A stretch of DNA of 64,000 nucleotides from a bacterium (GTDB lineage: Bacteria > Hinthialibacterota > Hinthialibacteria > OLB16), in assembly GCA_022072055.1 (NCBI GenBank), contig JAJVIK010000017.1, positions 128,849-192,848 on the forward strand, read 5' to 3'. The notes beneath the pieces were generated by a model. It was not told the origin of the DNA and searched no databases. It worked only from the letters and a program-made list of their open reading frames with translations. This document shows positions 1 through 8,502 of the stretch, piece by piece; position 1 is the stretch's first letter; every line of letters starts with the position of its first letter. Made by a program: the position numbers and the translations under genes.

Positions 1-1
1 C

Positions 2-280
2 CATCAGGTTCTCTCTCGCACCCACACCCAGGCGGAGCTCACCCCTCGTGTTCAACGCTTTCTCAACGCTCTGAATGTCACCCTTGGCCACGCGATTGAA
101 GTAGGCGAGGAGGCGATCACCTTCCGGCATGAGCTTCTCTCTCTCGCGCGCCGTCTTTATGCGGTCCATAGCAACCTCACGGTCACCGGGAGCCACACGG
201 ACCGTGAGATCCAATCGTTGCGAAAGATCCTGCGCGAATACTTCGCCTTGCGGCGAATTCCGAATTACCGGAAGGCCTGA
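2..280 (+). CDS. 3' end of an uncharacterised protein (truncated by window edge)
   Basis: An open frame runs from the window edge to a TGA at 278-280 and gives 92 C-terminal residues beginning HQVLSRTHTQAELTPR. It is basic and helical in character, and I see no recognisable motif, signal or membrane segment. It lies 43 bases upstream of the next plus-strand gene, so the two may be cotranscribed. That it is coding is inferred from the open frame and a codon pattern like the neighbours. I do not recognise the family, and the N-terminus lies outside the window. Confidence 0.55.
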   Translation, partial: HQVLSRTHTQAELTPRVQRFLNALNVTLGHAIEVGEEAITFRHELLSLARRLYAVHSNLTVTGSHTDREIQSLRKILREYFALRRIPNYRKA

Positions 281-323
281 GTTCCAGCTTCCCCCACCCC
301 AGCCGGTTCCTTAGAATTGCCGC

Positions 324-1922
324 ATGTCCACCCTGAGTCTCAGCGCTGGGGACAGCTTGGTGTTGTGGGTTCCGGAGCGTGGTTGTCTGGCCCCGGGCGC
401 TCCGCTTTCGGACCTTCGTCAGGCGCTGAACGACGTGGGTTTCGCGTGCGACACGCGACTCGATCCCTCCCTTCCGAGCGATTCCGCGTTCCTTGCCTTG
501 GGATTGCCGCCGACCTCTTCCGAGAAGGCTTCCAAGCCGCCGGTCGCAGATGGTTTCGAATTGGACTGGAGCGCCGCGGGCGTTCGTCTCGTGGGGGGAG
601 GTCCCCGCGGGCTTTCGTTCGCGGTGTGGGAATTCTTGGAACGCTTGGGCTGGGCCTGGCCCACCCCTCAGATCGAGCGCGAGCCGGAGGCGCGCGAGTG
701 GACCTTTCCCATCCGAATCGAAAAGCATGCCCCGGCTCTCAAGCACCGTGTCTTTTTCGCCGAACAGGTGGAGATCACCCCCGCGCTGATCCGCTGGCTC
801 TCGCGCCTTCGCCTCAACACGCTCTTTCCCAGCAACCCCGCCCGTTTTGAAGATCCCGAGTCCCAGTTTCCGCCGGAGAGCTTGGCGATGGCGGAGACTC
901 TGGGGTTCGACCTGATTGCCGGCGGAGATTCCGCGCGGTGGCTCCTCGGGCCACTGGGGGACGAAAGCCTTACGTGGGATACGCTCCCCAAGCGTAAGAC
1001 CAAGCGGGCGCTGGAGGCCATTCTGGAGCTGTGGCGTGAGATGGGCGAACCCTCTCCGAGGCTTTCCATCTGGGCCGAAGACAGCGAAATCGAGCCGGTG
1101 GCGCGCATCCTGGCCGGCGCGCTGGAGGCCGTTCCGGAATTGCTCGTGGAAACAGGCGTGAACGTTTCCATTCCGGAGCCTTGTGCCGGGCGAACCTTGT
1201 TTCATCTTTCCGACAGGGGACTCTCCCCGCTCGCCGAGCGCGAGGACGATGAAGCGCGGCTCCTGGAGGGGCTGAAAGGGATATCGGGCCGGGAGGTTTA
1301 TCTTCTGCTCGATCCGCTGGGCTGGGATGTGTCTCTTGGGAACCCCATTTCACCGGCGCTGTGGCGAGTGCTTGTGCGACGAATCGCGCTGGCGGGTCAG
1401 GTTGGGTGCGCCGGCGCGGGGCTTTCACTCGCGCGGGTCGATGCCCGCTCGTTCCTCGAACGCGCCGGATTCGCGTACTCCCTCGCGGCCAGGGCCATGT
1501 GGTCAGGGGAGGCGGAGGTTTCCGAGCCGGAGGCGCGGCGGATCCTGGAAGCTCAGTTCGACAGCGGCGCCGAGGCGGCGGCGACTTTGCTCGCCGACCT
1601 AGAGCGATGGCTGCGACGCGACTGCCCGCGAGGGGTTCGCGGGTTTGCCGAGGCGCACTCCGCGCTGCTCAGCGAGGGGGTTCGCGACAAACTCGACCAA
1701 CGCATTTCCGAGATTCAGGAAAGCGCCCCCAACGAGGCCTGCATGGAACTGGCCCGCTCGCTTTCCACTCTGGTCGGCCTTTATGACCTGGAGGAGTGCC
1801 CGGATGTCCATGAATCGCGGGCGTTGGCCCGAACCCTTTGGAGCGGGGCGCGGATCGACAGCTGGCCCGCCTGGCTGCAAGCGAAATCACCCCTGGCGGA
1901 GCGTCTGCGCGGGCGCCTTTAG
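324..1922 (+). CDS. DUF4838/GH67-N-like glycosidase-type protein
   Basis: The product is 532 residues. Around residues 88-115 it carries LVGGGPRGLSFAVWEFLE followed by RLGWAWPTP. This is the signature of the N-terminal hexosaminidase-like or alpha-glucuronidase-like domain found beside DUF4838, where a phrase meaning 'makes one available, YAVYEFLE.LG.RW..P' is typical. The rest is weakly conserved and I cannot name a catalytic pair. There is no signal peptide, which is unusual because relatives are mostly exported, so this copy is probably cytoplasmic or its start is misplaced. The ATG at 324 is the earliest good start after the previous stop. It faces ndk convergently with an 11-base gap. 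The family assignment is moderate and the substrate unknown. Confidence 0.6.
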   Translation: MSTLSLSAGDSLVLWVPERGCLAPGAPLSDLRQALNDVGFACDTRLDPSLPSDSAFLALGLPPTSSEKASKPPVADGFELDWSAAGVRLVGGGPRGLSFAVWEFLERLGWAWPTPQIEREPEAREWTFPIRIEKHAPALKHRVFFAEQVEITPALIRWLSRLRLNTLFPSNPARFEDPESQFPPESLAMAETLGFDLIAGGDSARWLLGPLGDESLTWDTLPKRKTKRALEAILELWREMGEPSPRLSIWAEDSEIEPVARILAGALEAVPELLVETGVNVSIPEPCAGRTLFHLSDRGLSPLAEREDDEARLLEGLKGISGREVYLLLDPLGWDVSLGNPISPALWRVLVRRIALAGQVGCAGAGLSLARVDARSFLERAGFAYSLAARAMWSGEAEVSEPEARRILEAQFDSGAEAAATLLADLERWLRRDCPRGVRGFAEAHSALLSEGVRDKLDQRISEIQESAPNEACMELARSLSTLVGLYDLEECPDVHESRALARTLWSGARIDSWPAWLQAKSPLAERLRGRL

Positions 1923-1933
1923 CTCGCCCGGCA

Positions 1934-2359
1934 CTAGACCAAATCGGACTCCTCGAAGTAGATTGGGATCTCGTATTGCGCCGACTCCACGCTGTCGCTG
2001 CCGTGGACAATGTTCTGGCGGGTCTGATTGGCGAAATCGCCGCGGATCGTTCCGATTTCGGCGTCATGCGGACGGGTCGCGCCCATCACTTTCCGCGCGA
2101 TCGCCACCGCCCCCGGTCCCTCCAAGACCATCGCCACCAACGGCCCGGAGGTGATGAATTCAATCAGCTCGTCATAGAAGGCCTTCCCTTTGTGGACCGC
2201 GTAGTGGCGCTCCGCCTTTTCACGGGTGAGCTTCATCATCTTGAGGCCGCGGATCTGGTATCCCTTCATCTCGAAGCGGTGAATCACCTCGCCCACCAGC
2301 GCGCGTCGGACGCCATCCGGCTTGACCAAGATGAGAGTTCTTTGAATCGATTCAGGCAC
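1934..2359 (-). CDS. ndk: Nucleoside diphosphate kinase
   Basis: The 141-residue protein moves the gamma-phosphate from ATP to other NDPs through a phosphohistidine. The catalytic histidine is H119 in NIVHGSDSVESA, and the N-terminal TLILVKPDGVRRALVGEVI block and the GTIRGDF segment are all present. Length is standard for the family. The ATG at 2359 follows a GAAGGAGAAA Shine-Dalgarno region. It stands alone on the minus strand, with the next minus gene ending 109 bases upstream. Assignment is essentially certain. Confidence 0.97.
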   Translation of the reverse strand: MPESIQRTLILVKPDGVRRALVGEVIHRFEMKGYQIRGLKMMKLTREKAERHYAVHKGKAFYDELIEFITSGPLVAMVLEGPGAVAIARKVMGATRPHDAEIGTIRGDFANQTRQNIVHGSDSVESAQYEIPIYFEESDLV

Positions 2360-2468
2360 TGCGTTTCTCCTTCAAAGCAAAAATGGACCGGGGATTGTGA
2401 GGCAACCGCGCGGGTAACTCAACCGGCACGGTCCCCACGAGCTCGCGGGCGGATTCCGGGAGCGGCCC

Positions 2469-4175
2469 TCACACCTCCGGCCAGCAAATCGGGATCCCCT
2501 CTTTCGCGATTTGGGACTGAAACTCCTTGAGTTGCTCCTTGTCGGAATGGACTTGCTGAGGGTCCAAGCCGCGGGTCCGGCACCAGGAGGCGAGCAGCCC
2601 CGCCGCCTCGCCGATGTTCCACTCCACCGGATGGAGCCTATAGCAACCGTTGGTGATGTGGGTGGTCCCGATGTTCTTGCAGGCGGCGAGCAGGTTGCGC
2701 GCTCGGACAGGGATCAAGGCTCCGAGCGGGATTTGGAAACGAAGCGAGTCGATGTCGATGTAGTTGTCTCCGCCGCTGCTGGGATGCAGGTCGATGCGGT
2801 AATACCCCACGCCGATGGAATCCTCGAAATCGGCGGCCGTGACCTGATCCGGGGCGGCGCCGGTCGCCTTCGCGCGCGCCTCCTTGCCGACATCCTGTTC
2901 CCGCACGGTCACCAGCGCGCGTATTCTCCTCGATTCCCGGATGTAGGGGTGTTTCGCCAGCCCATCCTCGGTCCCGACAATGTCGCCGCGCGGCCGCAAG
3001 CCTTTCCAGCCCAGACCCCCATCCGCGCGCGGCGCCTCGGTCTGGAGCCAGTAGAGGAGGGAAAGGCTGAGCTGCTTCCCGCGCCGAAGGTGCTCGGCGG
3101 CCTGTTCCGGCGAATTCCCAATCAAGTTCCCCAACCAGTAATCGTTCATCGGCCAGTTCACCAGGCAGATGTCGGATTGCGCGAACCCCTCCCGATGATG
3201 TCCGGCGAAGAAGATGCGGCGGTACCGCCAAAGCCCGGCGATCTCGTTCTTGCTTTCGCGCGGAGGATCGAAAACATAATCGCGCGGCTGGAGAGTGACC
3301 GGGTGTGTTGCGCGTAGGGCCAGTTGTGGTCCGGTCCAGGGCGGGGTCAACTCCGGAATGTAAGCCCGCCAGAAGTCATAATCGGAGGGACGGTCTATCG
3401 AGTGGTCCTCGCCCGGAAGATGGTCCATCGCGAAACAGACCGTGAAAGCCTGATGGTTGTCCGGAAGCGCCTTGTCGGGGGCGTGAAGTTCGCCGGTTTC
3501 CGCCTTGGACTCCGCCCCGGTTACATGTTCGACTCCGGCCAAGGGAAGGAGATCGCCCAGCTCGGTGGCATCCAAGAAGTAATCCGACGCCACTTCGCGC
3601 GCGCCTCCCTCCAGAGTATCCTCCAGAAGCACGGAGCGGATTCGGTCGCCCTCCATGTTTGCGCGCGTGGGACGGTGCCCAAGAAGAACCACAAGCCGTC
3701 CGGCGCTTCGATACGGCGCAAGCATCTCCTCAAGCGCCGCGAGCACCACTCTCGGCTCCGCGCAGATTCGCGACACCGATCCAAATCCCGGATTCAGCGT
3801 GGGATTACCTGCGGCGGCCTCGGTGAGCGGGTAGTTCCTGCGATAGTATCCCCGGATGTTTTCGACCAAGCGGGCATAGGAAGGGTTGACCACTTTCTCA
3901 ATCCACTTGTGCTCGTCGAACGGAACCGCTTGCGAGGTGGATTGGCCGCCGATCCAGTCCGTTGGTTCCGAAAGGACCACGCGCTGGCCAGACCGCAGCG
4001 CGGCCAGCGCAGCGGCGCAGCCTCCGAGGCCCCCACCGATTACCGCCACATCCGCCTGGAGGCCTTTTCCCTTGGGAGAGGGAAACTGGGCCAGCGCGTC
4101 AAGCCCGATTGCGCCAGACAGCAGCATCGGTGCGGAAGCGCCGGTCTTGAGCAGGGTCCTGCGGGTGAGTTTCAA
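2469..4175 (-). CDS. Tat-exported FAD-dependent oxidoreductase (FAD_oxidored family)
   Basis: The 568-residue protein begins MKLTRRTLLKTG, a twin-arginine signal, followed by a hydrophobic stretch to about residue 30. A Rossmann dinucleotide motif (DVAVIGGGLGG, residues 42-52) and the downstream PTDWIGGQSTSQ segment are typical of PF12831 proteins. These are flavin oxidoreductases often found with polysaccharide or sugar-acid degradation genes. The YFLDATELGDLLPLAG segment is the second conserved block. It lies 24 bases downstream of the alpha-fucosidase on the same strand, so the two are probably one operon of exported sugar enzymes. The substrate is unknown. The ATG at 4175 follows a GGAAGGAGAAC ribosome site. 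Confidence 0.85.
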   Translation of the reverse strand: MKLTRRTLLKTGASAPMLLSGAIGLDALAQFPSPKGKGLQADVAVIGGGLGGCAAALAALRSGQRVVLSEPTDWIGGQSTSQAVPFDEHKWIEKVVNPSYARLVENIRGYYRRNYPLTEAAAGNPTLNPGFGSVSRICAEPRVVLAALEEMLAPYRSAGRLVVLLGHRPTRANMEGDRIRSVLLEDTLEGGAREVASDYFLDATELGDLLPLAGVEHVTGAESKAETGELHAPDKALPDNHQAFTVCFAMDHLPGEDHSIDRPSDYDFWRAYIPELTPPWTGPQLALRATHPVTLQPRDYVFDPPRESKNEIAGLWRYRRIFFAGHHREGFAQSDICLVNWPMNDYWLGNLIGNSPEQAAEHLRRGKQLSLSLLYWLQTEAPRADGGLGWKGLRPRGDIVGTEDGLAKHPYIRESRRIRALVTVREQDVGKEARAKATGAAPDQVTAADFEDSIGVGYYRIDLHPSSGGDNYIDIDSLRFQIPLGALIPVRARNLLAACKNIGTTHITNGCYRLHPVEWNIGEAAGLLASWCRTRGLDPQQVHSDKEQLKEFQSQIAKEGIPICWPEV

Positions 4176-4199
4176 GACGGTTCTCCTTCCCTGGGGGGC

Positions 4200-5240
4200 T
4201 TATAGGTTGGCGTTCTTTCGAAGGCGCATCAGGGCCTCTACGGTCTGCTTGGGGATGAGTCCATGTTGATCGGGCGGTACATCGAGGAGCAGGTTTACTC
4301 GCCGCTGCCGGCAAGCTGTGAAGATACTCAAAAGCTCCTCGTCGGAACGAGGTTGATCAGCCTCGACCCAGAACCAGTCTTTGCCAATGGGATCACACAC
4401 CTCGCCCGGCATGTAGTAGTCCTTACCCTCAATGGAGCGCCATTTTTTATGACCGCTATCGGGTGGGAGACGTCGCTCAATGGCAATCAAGTCCGAAGGC
4501 CAAGCGTACTCGATGTCGTAACTCTCTCCGGTGGCAATCCCGCTGTTCATCATGATGATTGTGCTGGGCTGTAGAGACGCGACATGGTCATAGAGGAAGC
4601 TCCGATAGCCGCGCCCTAGAATTCCCGGGGTGTCGATCCACACCTCGGCGATCGGTCCATAGTGGGTCAAGAGCTCCGTGATCTGGTTGGTCTGGAAGGT
4701 CTGGTAAATGGAACTGGTGAAGGCGGGAAGATCTCCCTTGGGGTCTGAGGGTGTCCTGCTTCCGAAGCGGTTGTGGTTGTCCCAGGAGCAATAGTAGAAG
4801 CCGGGGAGGATTCCATGCTTCTCACACGCGCGGACAAAGGCCTCGACCACATCAGTCTTATTCCCACTCCGAGCCACGGTATAGTCGCTGAACGCGCTGG
4901 GCCAGAGGCAGTGCCCCGCCACATGCTTTGTGGTCAGGACCGCGTACCTCATCCCAGCGTCTCGAGCAACCTGAATCCATTGATCCACATTCAACTGATC
5001 GGGAGCGTAGAGCGACGCGGGCGAATTCCCTTTGGAAAGCTCATCGCCATCAAAGGTGCTCATCCCAAAGTGGATGAACATGCCATACTCCAGGGATTCC
5101 CACCTCTGAAGTTGTTCCAAGGTCAATCGCTGGGAGCCGGATTGACCGGCGACTTCACCCTGCGCGGGAGCAGCCGACACACCGGCGCTCGCAACAAGAG
5201 TCCCACCCGCACCAGCGGCAAGAAATCGGCGTCGGTTCAC
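4200..5240 (-). CDS. Tat-exported alpha-L-fucosidase, GH29
   Basis: The 346-residue protein starts with the twin-arginine signal MNRRRFLAAGAGG. The GH29 landmarks are present: YGMFIHFGMSTF (residues 52-63), RYAVLTTKHVAGHCLWPSAF (98-117) and GFYYCSWDNHN. The probable nucleophile is D203 in IAEVWIDTPG, matching the WxD motif of retaining fucosidases. It is shorter than two-domain GH29 enzymes and lacks the C-terminal beta-sandwich. The start is GTG at 5238-5240 behind AAGGAGG. The GC content is visibly lower than in the flagellar and protease genes, which could reflect transfer. It is probably the first gene of an operon with the FAD oxidoreductase. Whether it acts on fucose or another deoxyhexoside cannot be read from sequence. 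Confidence 0.88.
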   Translation of the reverse strand: MNRRRFLAAGAGGTLVASAGVSAAPAQGEVAGQSGSQRLTLEQLQRWESLEYGMFIHFGMSTFDGDELSKGNSPASLYAPDQLNVDQWIQVARDAGMRYAVLTTKHVAGHCLWPSAFSDYTVARSGNKTDVVEAFVRACEKHGILPGFYYCSWDNHNRFGSRTPSDPKGDLPAFTSSIYQTFQTNQITELLTHYGPIAEVWIDTPGILGRGYRSFLYDHVASLQPSTIIMMNSGIATGESYDIEYAWPSDLIAIERRLPPDSGHKKWRSIEGKDYYMPGEVCDPIGKDWFWVEADQPRSDEELLSIFTACRQRRVNLLLDVPPDQHGLIPKQTVEALMRLRKNANL

Positions 5241-5738
5241 TCAGATCCTCCTTCCCCATCCTCGGAAGATACTCCGCCAACATCCCGCCCCTCTTGCATC
5301 GAGTCAAGGGAGAGTATCTCGAAAAAACACATCATCGGGTCCACCGCAGGCCAGAAACTCCCGCCCCTACTGAAGGCTGTGAAACCGTTGTTGGAAAAGT
5401 CACCGAATTCTCCACGTGTCCACAACCGCCGTCCCGCCAGCCACATCATACCTGAAAAGGTGAAAGGATCCGGCACGTTTCCCACAGGTTTTTCAGGCTC
5501 CTAACTGAAGGAGAGTCAGGGGGTTGAAGTACATTTGAGCCTTTTCCCCAGGAATAATAATAAGAGTAATAAGAAGAATATACTCCTCATACTCTCACTA
5601 CTCTTTTCCGAGTGTCTAGAAGGGTTGACCCTAGCGTATAGCGCCGCAATGGGCCACGCTCCGTCATGGCCAGTATTACAGGGTCATGGGACGCGACGGA
5701 GCACGCCCCTCCCATTCCGCATTCGCGTGAGAAGCGCT
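5241..5738. other. About 500-base intergenic stretch with an AT-rich core
   Basis: This gap separates the fucosidase (minus) from the end of the ROK gene (minus). Positions 5535-5610 form the most AT-rich patch in the window (GGAATAATAATAAGAGTAAT and following). An 82-codon minus-strand frame (5237-5485) ends by overlapping the fucosidase GTG. It does not resemble a known protein and I do not call it. The promoter of the fucosidase operon should lie here, but I see no convincing -35/-10 pair. Confidence 0.5.
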
Positions 5739-6728
5739 CTAACGACCGCCGTTTTCGATCAGGCGCTGGCGGGCATACAGCGCCCCCCCGAGCGCCCCGG
5801 CATCGTCCCCAAGAGAGGCGACCTCAATACGGGAGTGATTGCGATTGGATTCAAGGGCGATTTCCATCGCAACGCGTTTGGCTGTCGGATAGATTGCTTC
5901 AGGCATGGCTTCCATTACTCCACCCCCAAGAACAACGACATCGGGAGCGAGGAGGTTGATCAATGAGCCAATTGTAACGCCAACAAATTCAGCCGTTTGT
6001 TCAAAAGTCTTCCGAACCACGGAATCGCCCGCATGGTAGGCGTCCGCCAGATCAGAGCTGCGGATTCGCTTTCCGGACTTGAGAAGCTCCTCAAGCGCGC
6101 ATTTTTTTCCTTTTTTAATTTCTTTTTTGATCCGGTTGACAATTGCGGTTCGACTGGTCAGACCCTCGACAGAGCCACGCAGATTAAAGGGTCCTGGTGG
6201 GCCGCCATGTTGGATAATCACATGGCCAAGTTCTCCGGCTGTCCCTGTGGTACCGTGATAGATATGCCCGTTCAGGATGATTCCGCCGCCGACCCCGGTG
6301 CCGAGAAACATCCCCACAACATTATCAGACCCCTTCCCCGCGCCGAGGACTGCCTCGCCAAAAGTTCCCAGGTTTACATCATTATCTATGAACACAGGGC
6401 ACCCGAGAAACTGGGAGGCCTCATCGGCGAGTGGGAACTGGTTCCAGGCAGGGAGGTTGGTGGCCTGGAGGATGATACCGGTCTTAGGGTCAAGCGGACC
6501 GGGAAAGCCGATTCCCGCGCAGCGGAGGTTCTTCCGATCCACCCCGGCCTCATCAAGCGCCTGGCCCACCGAGGCCATCATCCGGCCAAGGAGAGATTCC
6601 GGGCTGCCATCGCCGGTTTTTTTCTTTCCTCGACCCAAGATGACGTTGTTCTCGTCCAAGATCAGAGAATAAATCTTGGTGCCGCCGACATCGATTCCCA
6701 GGGAACATCCACGGAATTTTGGGGGCAT
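5739..6728 (-). CDS. ROK-family sugar kinase lacking the zinc-cysteine motif
   Basis: The product has 329 residues from the ATG at 6728, which sits behind AAAGAGAGAAAT. An upstream in-frame start at 6827 lacks a site and adds an unconserved leader. The N-terminus has the phosphate-binding LGIDVGGTKIY. ROK landmarks GIGFPGPLDPKTG, FIDNDVNLGTFGEAVLGAG and GTGVGGGIILNG follow, with the catalytic Asp in NDVN. The usual CxCGxxGCxE zinc motif after ELGH is replaced by a cysteine-free segment, GGPPGPFNLRGSVEG. The enzyme probably phosphorylates a hexose such as glucose. No DNA-binding domain is present, so it is a kinase rather than a NagC-type repressor. It is divergent from the flagellar operon. 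Confidence 0.87.
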   Translation of the reverse strand: MPPKFRGCSLGIDVGGTKIYSLILDENNVILGRGKKKTGDGSPESLLGRMMASVGQALDEAGVDRKNLRCAGIGFPGPLDPKTGIILQATNLPAWNQFPLADEASQFLGCPVFIDNDVNLGTFGEAVLGAGKGSDNVVGMFLGTGVGGGIILNGHIYHGTTGTAGELGHVIIQHGGPPGPFNLRGSVEGLTSRTAIVNRIKKEIKKGKKCALEELLKSGKRIRSSDLADAYHAGDSVVRKTFEQTAEFVGVTIGSLINLLAPDVVVLGGGVMEAMPEAIYPTAKRVAMEIALESNRNHSRIEVASLGDDAGALGGALYARQRLIENGGR

Positions 6729-6950
6729 CGGATTTCTCTCTTTACAGACTTGAAGAAAAGCCGGTTGCAGCATACCAGAGAGCGGCTCCGGAACGAAGTC
6801 ATTTTTGCCGGAGGGGAGCCTCGTCAAGCGGAAGAAATCAGTCGAAGCGGCAAACTTTACCCGCGCGCGGGACCCTGCTCACTTTCAAGAAACCCATCAT
6901 AACCTACTGAAAACTAAGAGATTAGCTCCAGGCCAATAGGGAGAATGAGG

Positions 6951-6967
6951 TTGGTACAGCCGCTGCT
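6951..6967 (+). promoter_or_regulatory. Sigma-54-like promoter for the flagellar operon
   Basis: TTGGTACAGCCGCTGCT matches the sigma-54 consensus TTGGCAC-N5-TTGCT at most positions. The invariant GG (6953-6954) and GC (6965-6966) are separated by exactly 10 bases. It lies 34 bases upstream of the flgB start codon, leaving room for a short leader and the GTAGGAGTG ribosome site. Sigma-54 control of early flagellar genes is common. No enhancer-binding site or activator gene was seen nearby. Confidence 0.5.
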
Positions 6968-7000
6968 TTAGGAGCACTCCAGTAGGAGTGGACTCAAACC

Positions 7001-7393
7001 GTGATCGTCAACCCATTCTTCGACAGCAGCAAGAGCAACAGGATCCTCCAGGCCTCCCTGGATGCGCACGGGATCCGTCAACGCGCATTAGTCCACAACA
7101 TCGCCAATGTCGACACCCCGGGCTACCGCAGAATCCGGGTGGACTTTGAGGAGCAGCTCCAGAAAGCGAGTGAGCAGCTCGCCCGTGGCGTGGATCGCGT
7201 GCCGGCCTTTGCCGGAGTGGTCCCCACGATGGAAATGGACATGTCGCGTCCGCTCCGAGCCGATGGAAGCAATGTGAGCATTGAACGCGAGATGGCGGAT
7301 CTGTCCCAGAATGCCTCGAAGATCACACAGATGACCGAGCTCTTGATACGCAACTACAGGGATCTCAAGGCCGCGATTAACGGCAGGAGTTGA
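7001..7393 (+). CDS. flgB: Flagellar basal-body rod protein FlgB
   Basis: The 130-residue proximal rod subunit has the conserved N-terminal region HNIANVDTPGYRR (residues 33-45), the helix-forming rod and hook family signature. The C-terminal ALTLL-like helix appears as QMTELLIRNYRDLKAAING. Translation starts at GTG (7001) behind GTAGGAGTG. It is the first gene of the flagellar operon and is followed 11 bases later by flgC. The order flgB-flgC-fliE is the standard early basal-body arrangement. Confidence 0.95.
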   Translation: MIVNPFFDSSKSNRILQASLDAHGIRQRALVHNIANVDTPGYRRIRVDFEEQLQKASEQLARGVDRVPAFAGVVPTMEMDMSRPLRADGSNVSIEREMADLSQNASKITQMTELLIRNYRDLKAAINGRS

Positions 7394-7404
7394 GGGAATC
7401 GACC

Positions 7405-7851
7405 ATGAGTTTTGAGGTTTCGGCGTCAGCCCTTGAAGCGCAACGCATCCGCATGGATGTGATCGCCAACAACATCGCCAACGCCCAGAGCACGCGAACC
7501 GAGGATGGCGGGCCGTACCGGCGTCGCGCGGTGGTTTTCGAGGCGGTCGGTGGGGGTGGGAACCGTTTTCGACGGATGCTGGAGTCGGCGGAAATGGACC
7601 GCGTGGCGGGTTCAGGGGTCCGTGTGGCGCGAATTGTCGAGGCCCAAGGCCCTGAAGCCTTTATTGAGGTCTATGACCCCACGAATCCGGACGCCGATTC
7701 CGAGGGGATTGTCCGGAAACCGAACATCCGCGTGGTGGATGAGATGGTGAACCTGATTGACGCCTCGCGGGCCTATGAGGCAAATATCACCGCCCTCAAC
7801 ACCACCCGCCAGATCAACAACAAGACCCTTGAGATCGGGCGGACCGCCTAG
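7405..7851 (+). CDS. flgC: Flagellar basal-body rod protein FlgC
   Basis: The 148-residue rod protein starts at the ATG at 7405. A TTG at 7390 overlapping the flgB stop is a possible but poorer start. It has VSASALEAQRIRMDVIANNIANAQSTRTEDGGPYRR, the FlgC hallmark, and the C-terminal rod helix MVNLIDASRAYEANITALNT. It assembles after FlgB in the proximal rod. It is followed by a 79-base gap containing a nine-adenine run (7864-7872), then fliE. Confidence 0.95.
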   Translation: MSFEVSASALEAQRIRMDVIANNIANAQSTRTEDGGPYRRRAVVFEAVGGGGNRFRRMLESAEMDRVAGSGVRVARIVEAQGPEAFIEVYDPTNPDADSEGIVRKPNIRVVDEMVNLIDASRAYEANITALNTTRQINNKTLEIGRTA

Positions 7852-7930
7852 CGGCATGTCCCGAAAAAAAAATGCTGTCGGGTGAAGATTACCCCTGGAA
7901 ATGTTTCTCGCGTTGGGATAGGATCGAGCA

Positions 7931-8242
7931 ATGGTTAATCCGGTTTCGCTAACTCAAGTCGGGACAGTGAGTACGGATAACCAGACGACACGGGGGTTGG
8001 GGACCCCTGAGTCGGCGGGGAAAGCGTCGTTTCGAGACCTGCTCGAGAAGTCGCTGGGGGAAATCAACGATCTGCAGTCGGTCGCTGAGGAGAAGATCCG
8101 CAAGTTCGCCACCGGGGAAGTGACGGACCTGCGGGAGGTGATGGTGGCGGTCGAGGAAGCCAACCTCGCGTTCCAATTCACCCTCCAAATGCGCAATAAG
8201 ATTGTCGAAGCCTACCAGGAAATCTCTCGTCTTCAGGTCTGA
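7931..8242 (+). CDS. fliE: Flagellar hook-basal body protein FliE
   Basis: The 103-residue protein joins the MS ring to the rod. The FliE motif is visible as SFRDLLEKSLGEIN and VTDLREVMVAVEEANLAFQFTLQMRNKIVEAYQEISRLQV, the latter being the family's conserved C-terminal helix. Length is normal. The ATG at 7931 follows GGATAGGATCGAGCA. It belongs to the flagellar operon. Confidence 0.95.
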   Translation: MVNPVSLTQVGTVSTDNQTTRGLGTPESAGKASFRDLLEKSLGEINDLQSVAEEKIRKFATGEVTDLREVMVAVEEANLAFQFTLQMRNKIVEAYQEISRLQV

Positions 8243-8502
8243 TCCAAGCGCCTTTCCCAAGTGAGAAAGAGGGGATGGTTCGCGGTCGGAGAGGGGAATC
8301 CGTCCGTGAGCGAGGGGGAGTGCAGCGCGTTGAGCAGACCGTCAGAAAACCACCACTGGTTTCGTGTTCGGGGTTCCCGCGCCAGCGGGAACGTCAACTG
8401 ACCGGCGCCGGACTTCTTCTCCTCGTGAAAGCCCCTCGTGTGTGAGTTTCGCGGTGTGTCCAAGACGCGCCTGCCCCAATTCACACTCAAAGGGGAGAAA
8501 GC
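8243..8502 (+). other. 260-base gap with two tandem stem-loops
   Basis: Between fliE and the next gene there are two perfect hairpins. AAACCA-CCAC-TGGTTT is at 8347-8362 and GTTCCCGC-GCCA-GCGGGAAC at 8373-8392. Neither is followed by a clear T tract, so they are not convincing intrinsic terminators. They could be an mRNA processing or stability element inside the operon. Confidence 0.45.

Noticed and set aside
5237-5485. An 82-codon minus-strand frame ending on the fucosidase GTG
   Set aside because: Its composition does not look protein-like, and the fucosidase has its own ribosome site; coupling is not needed.
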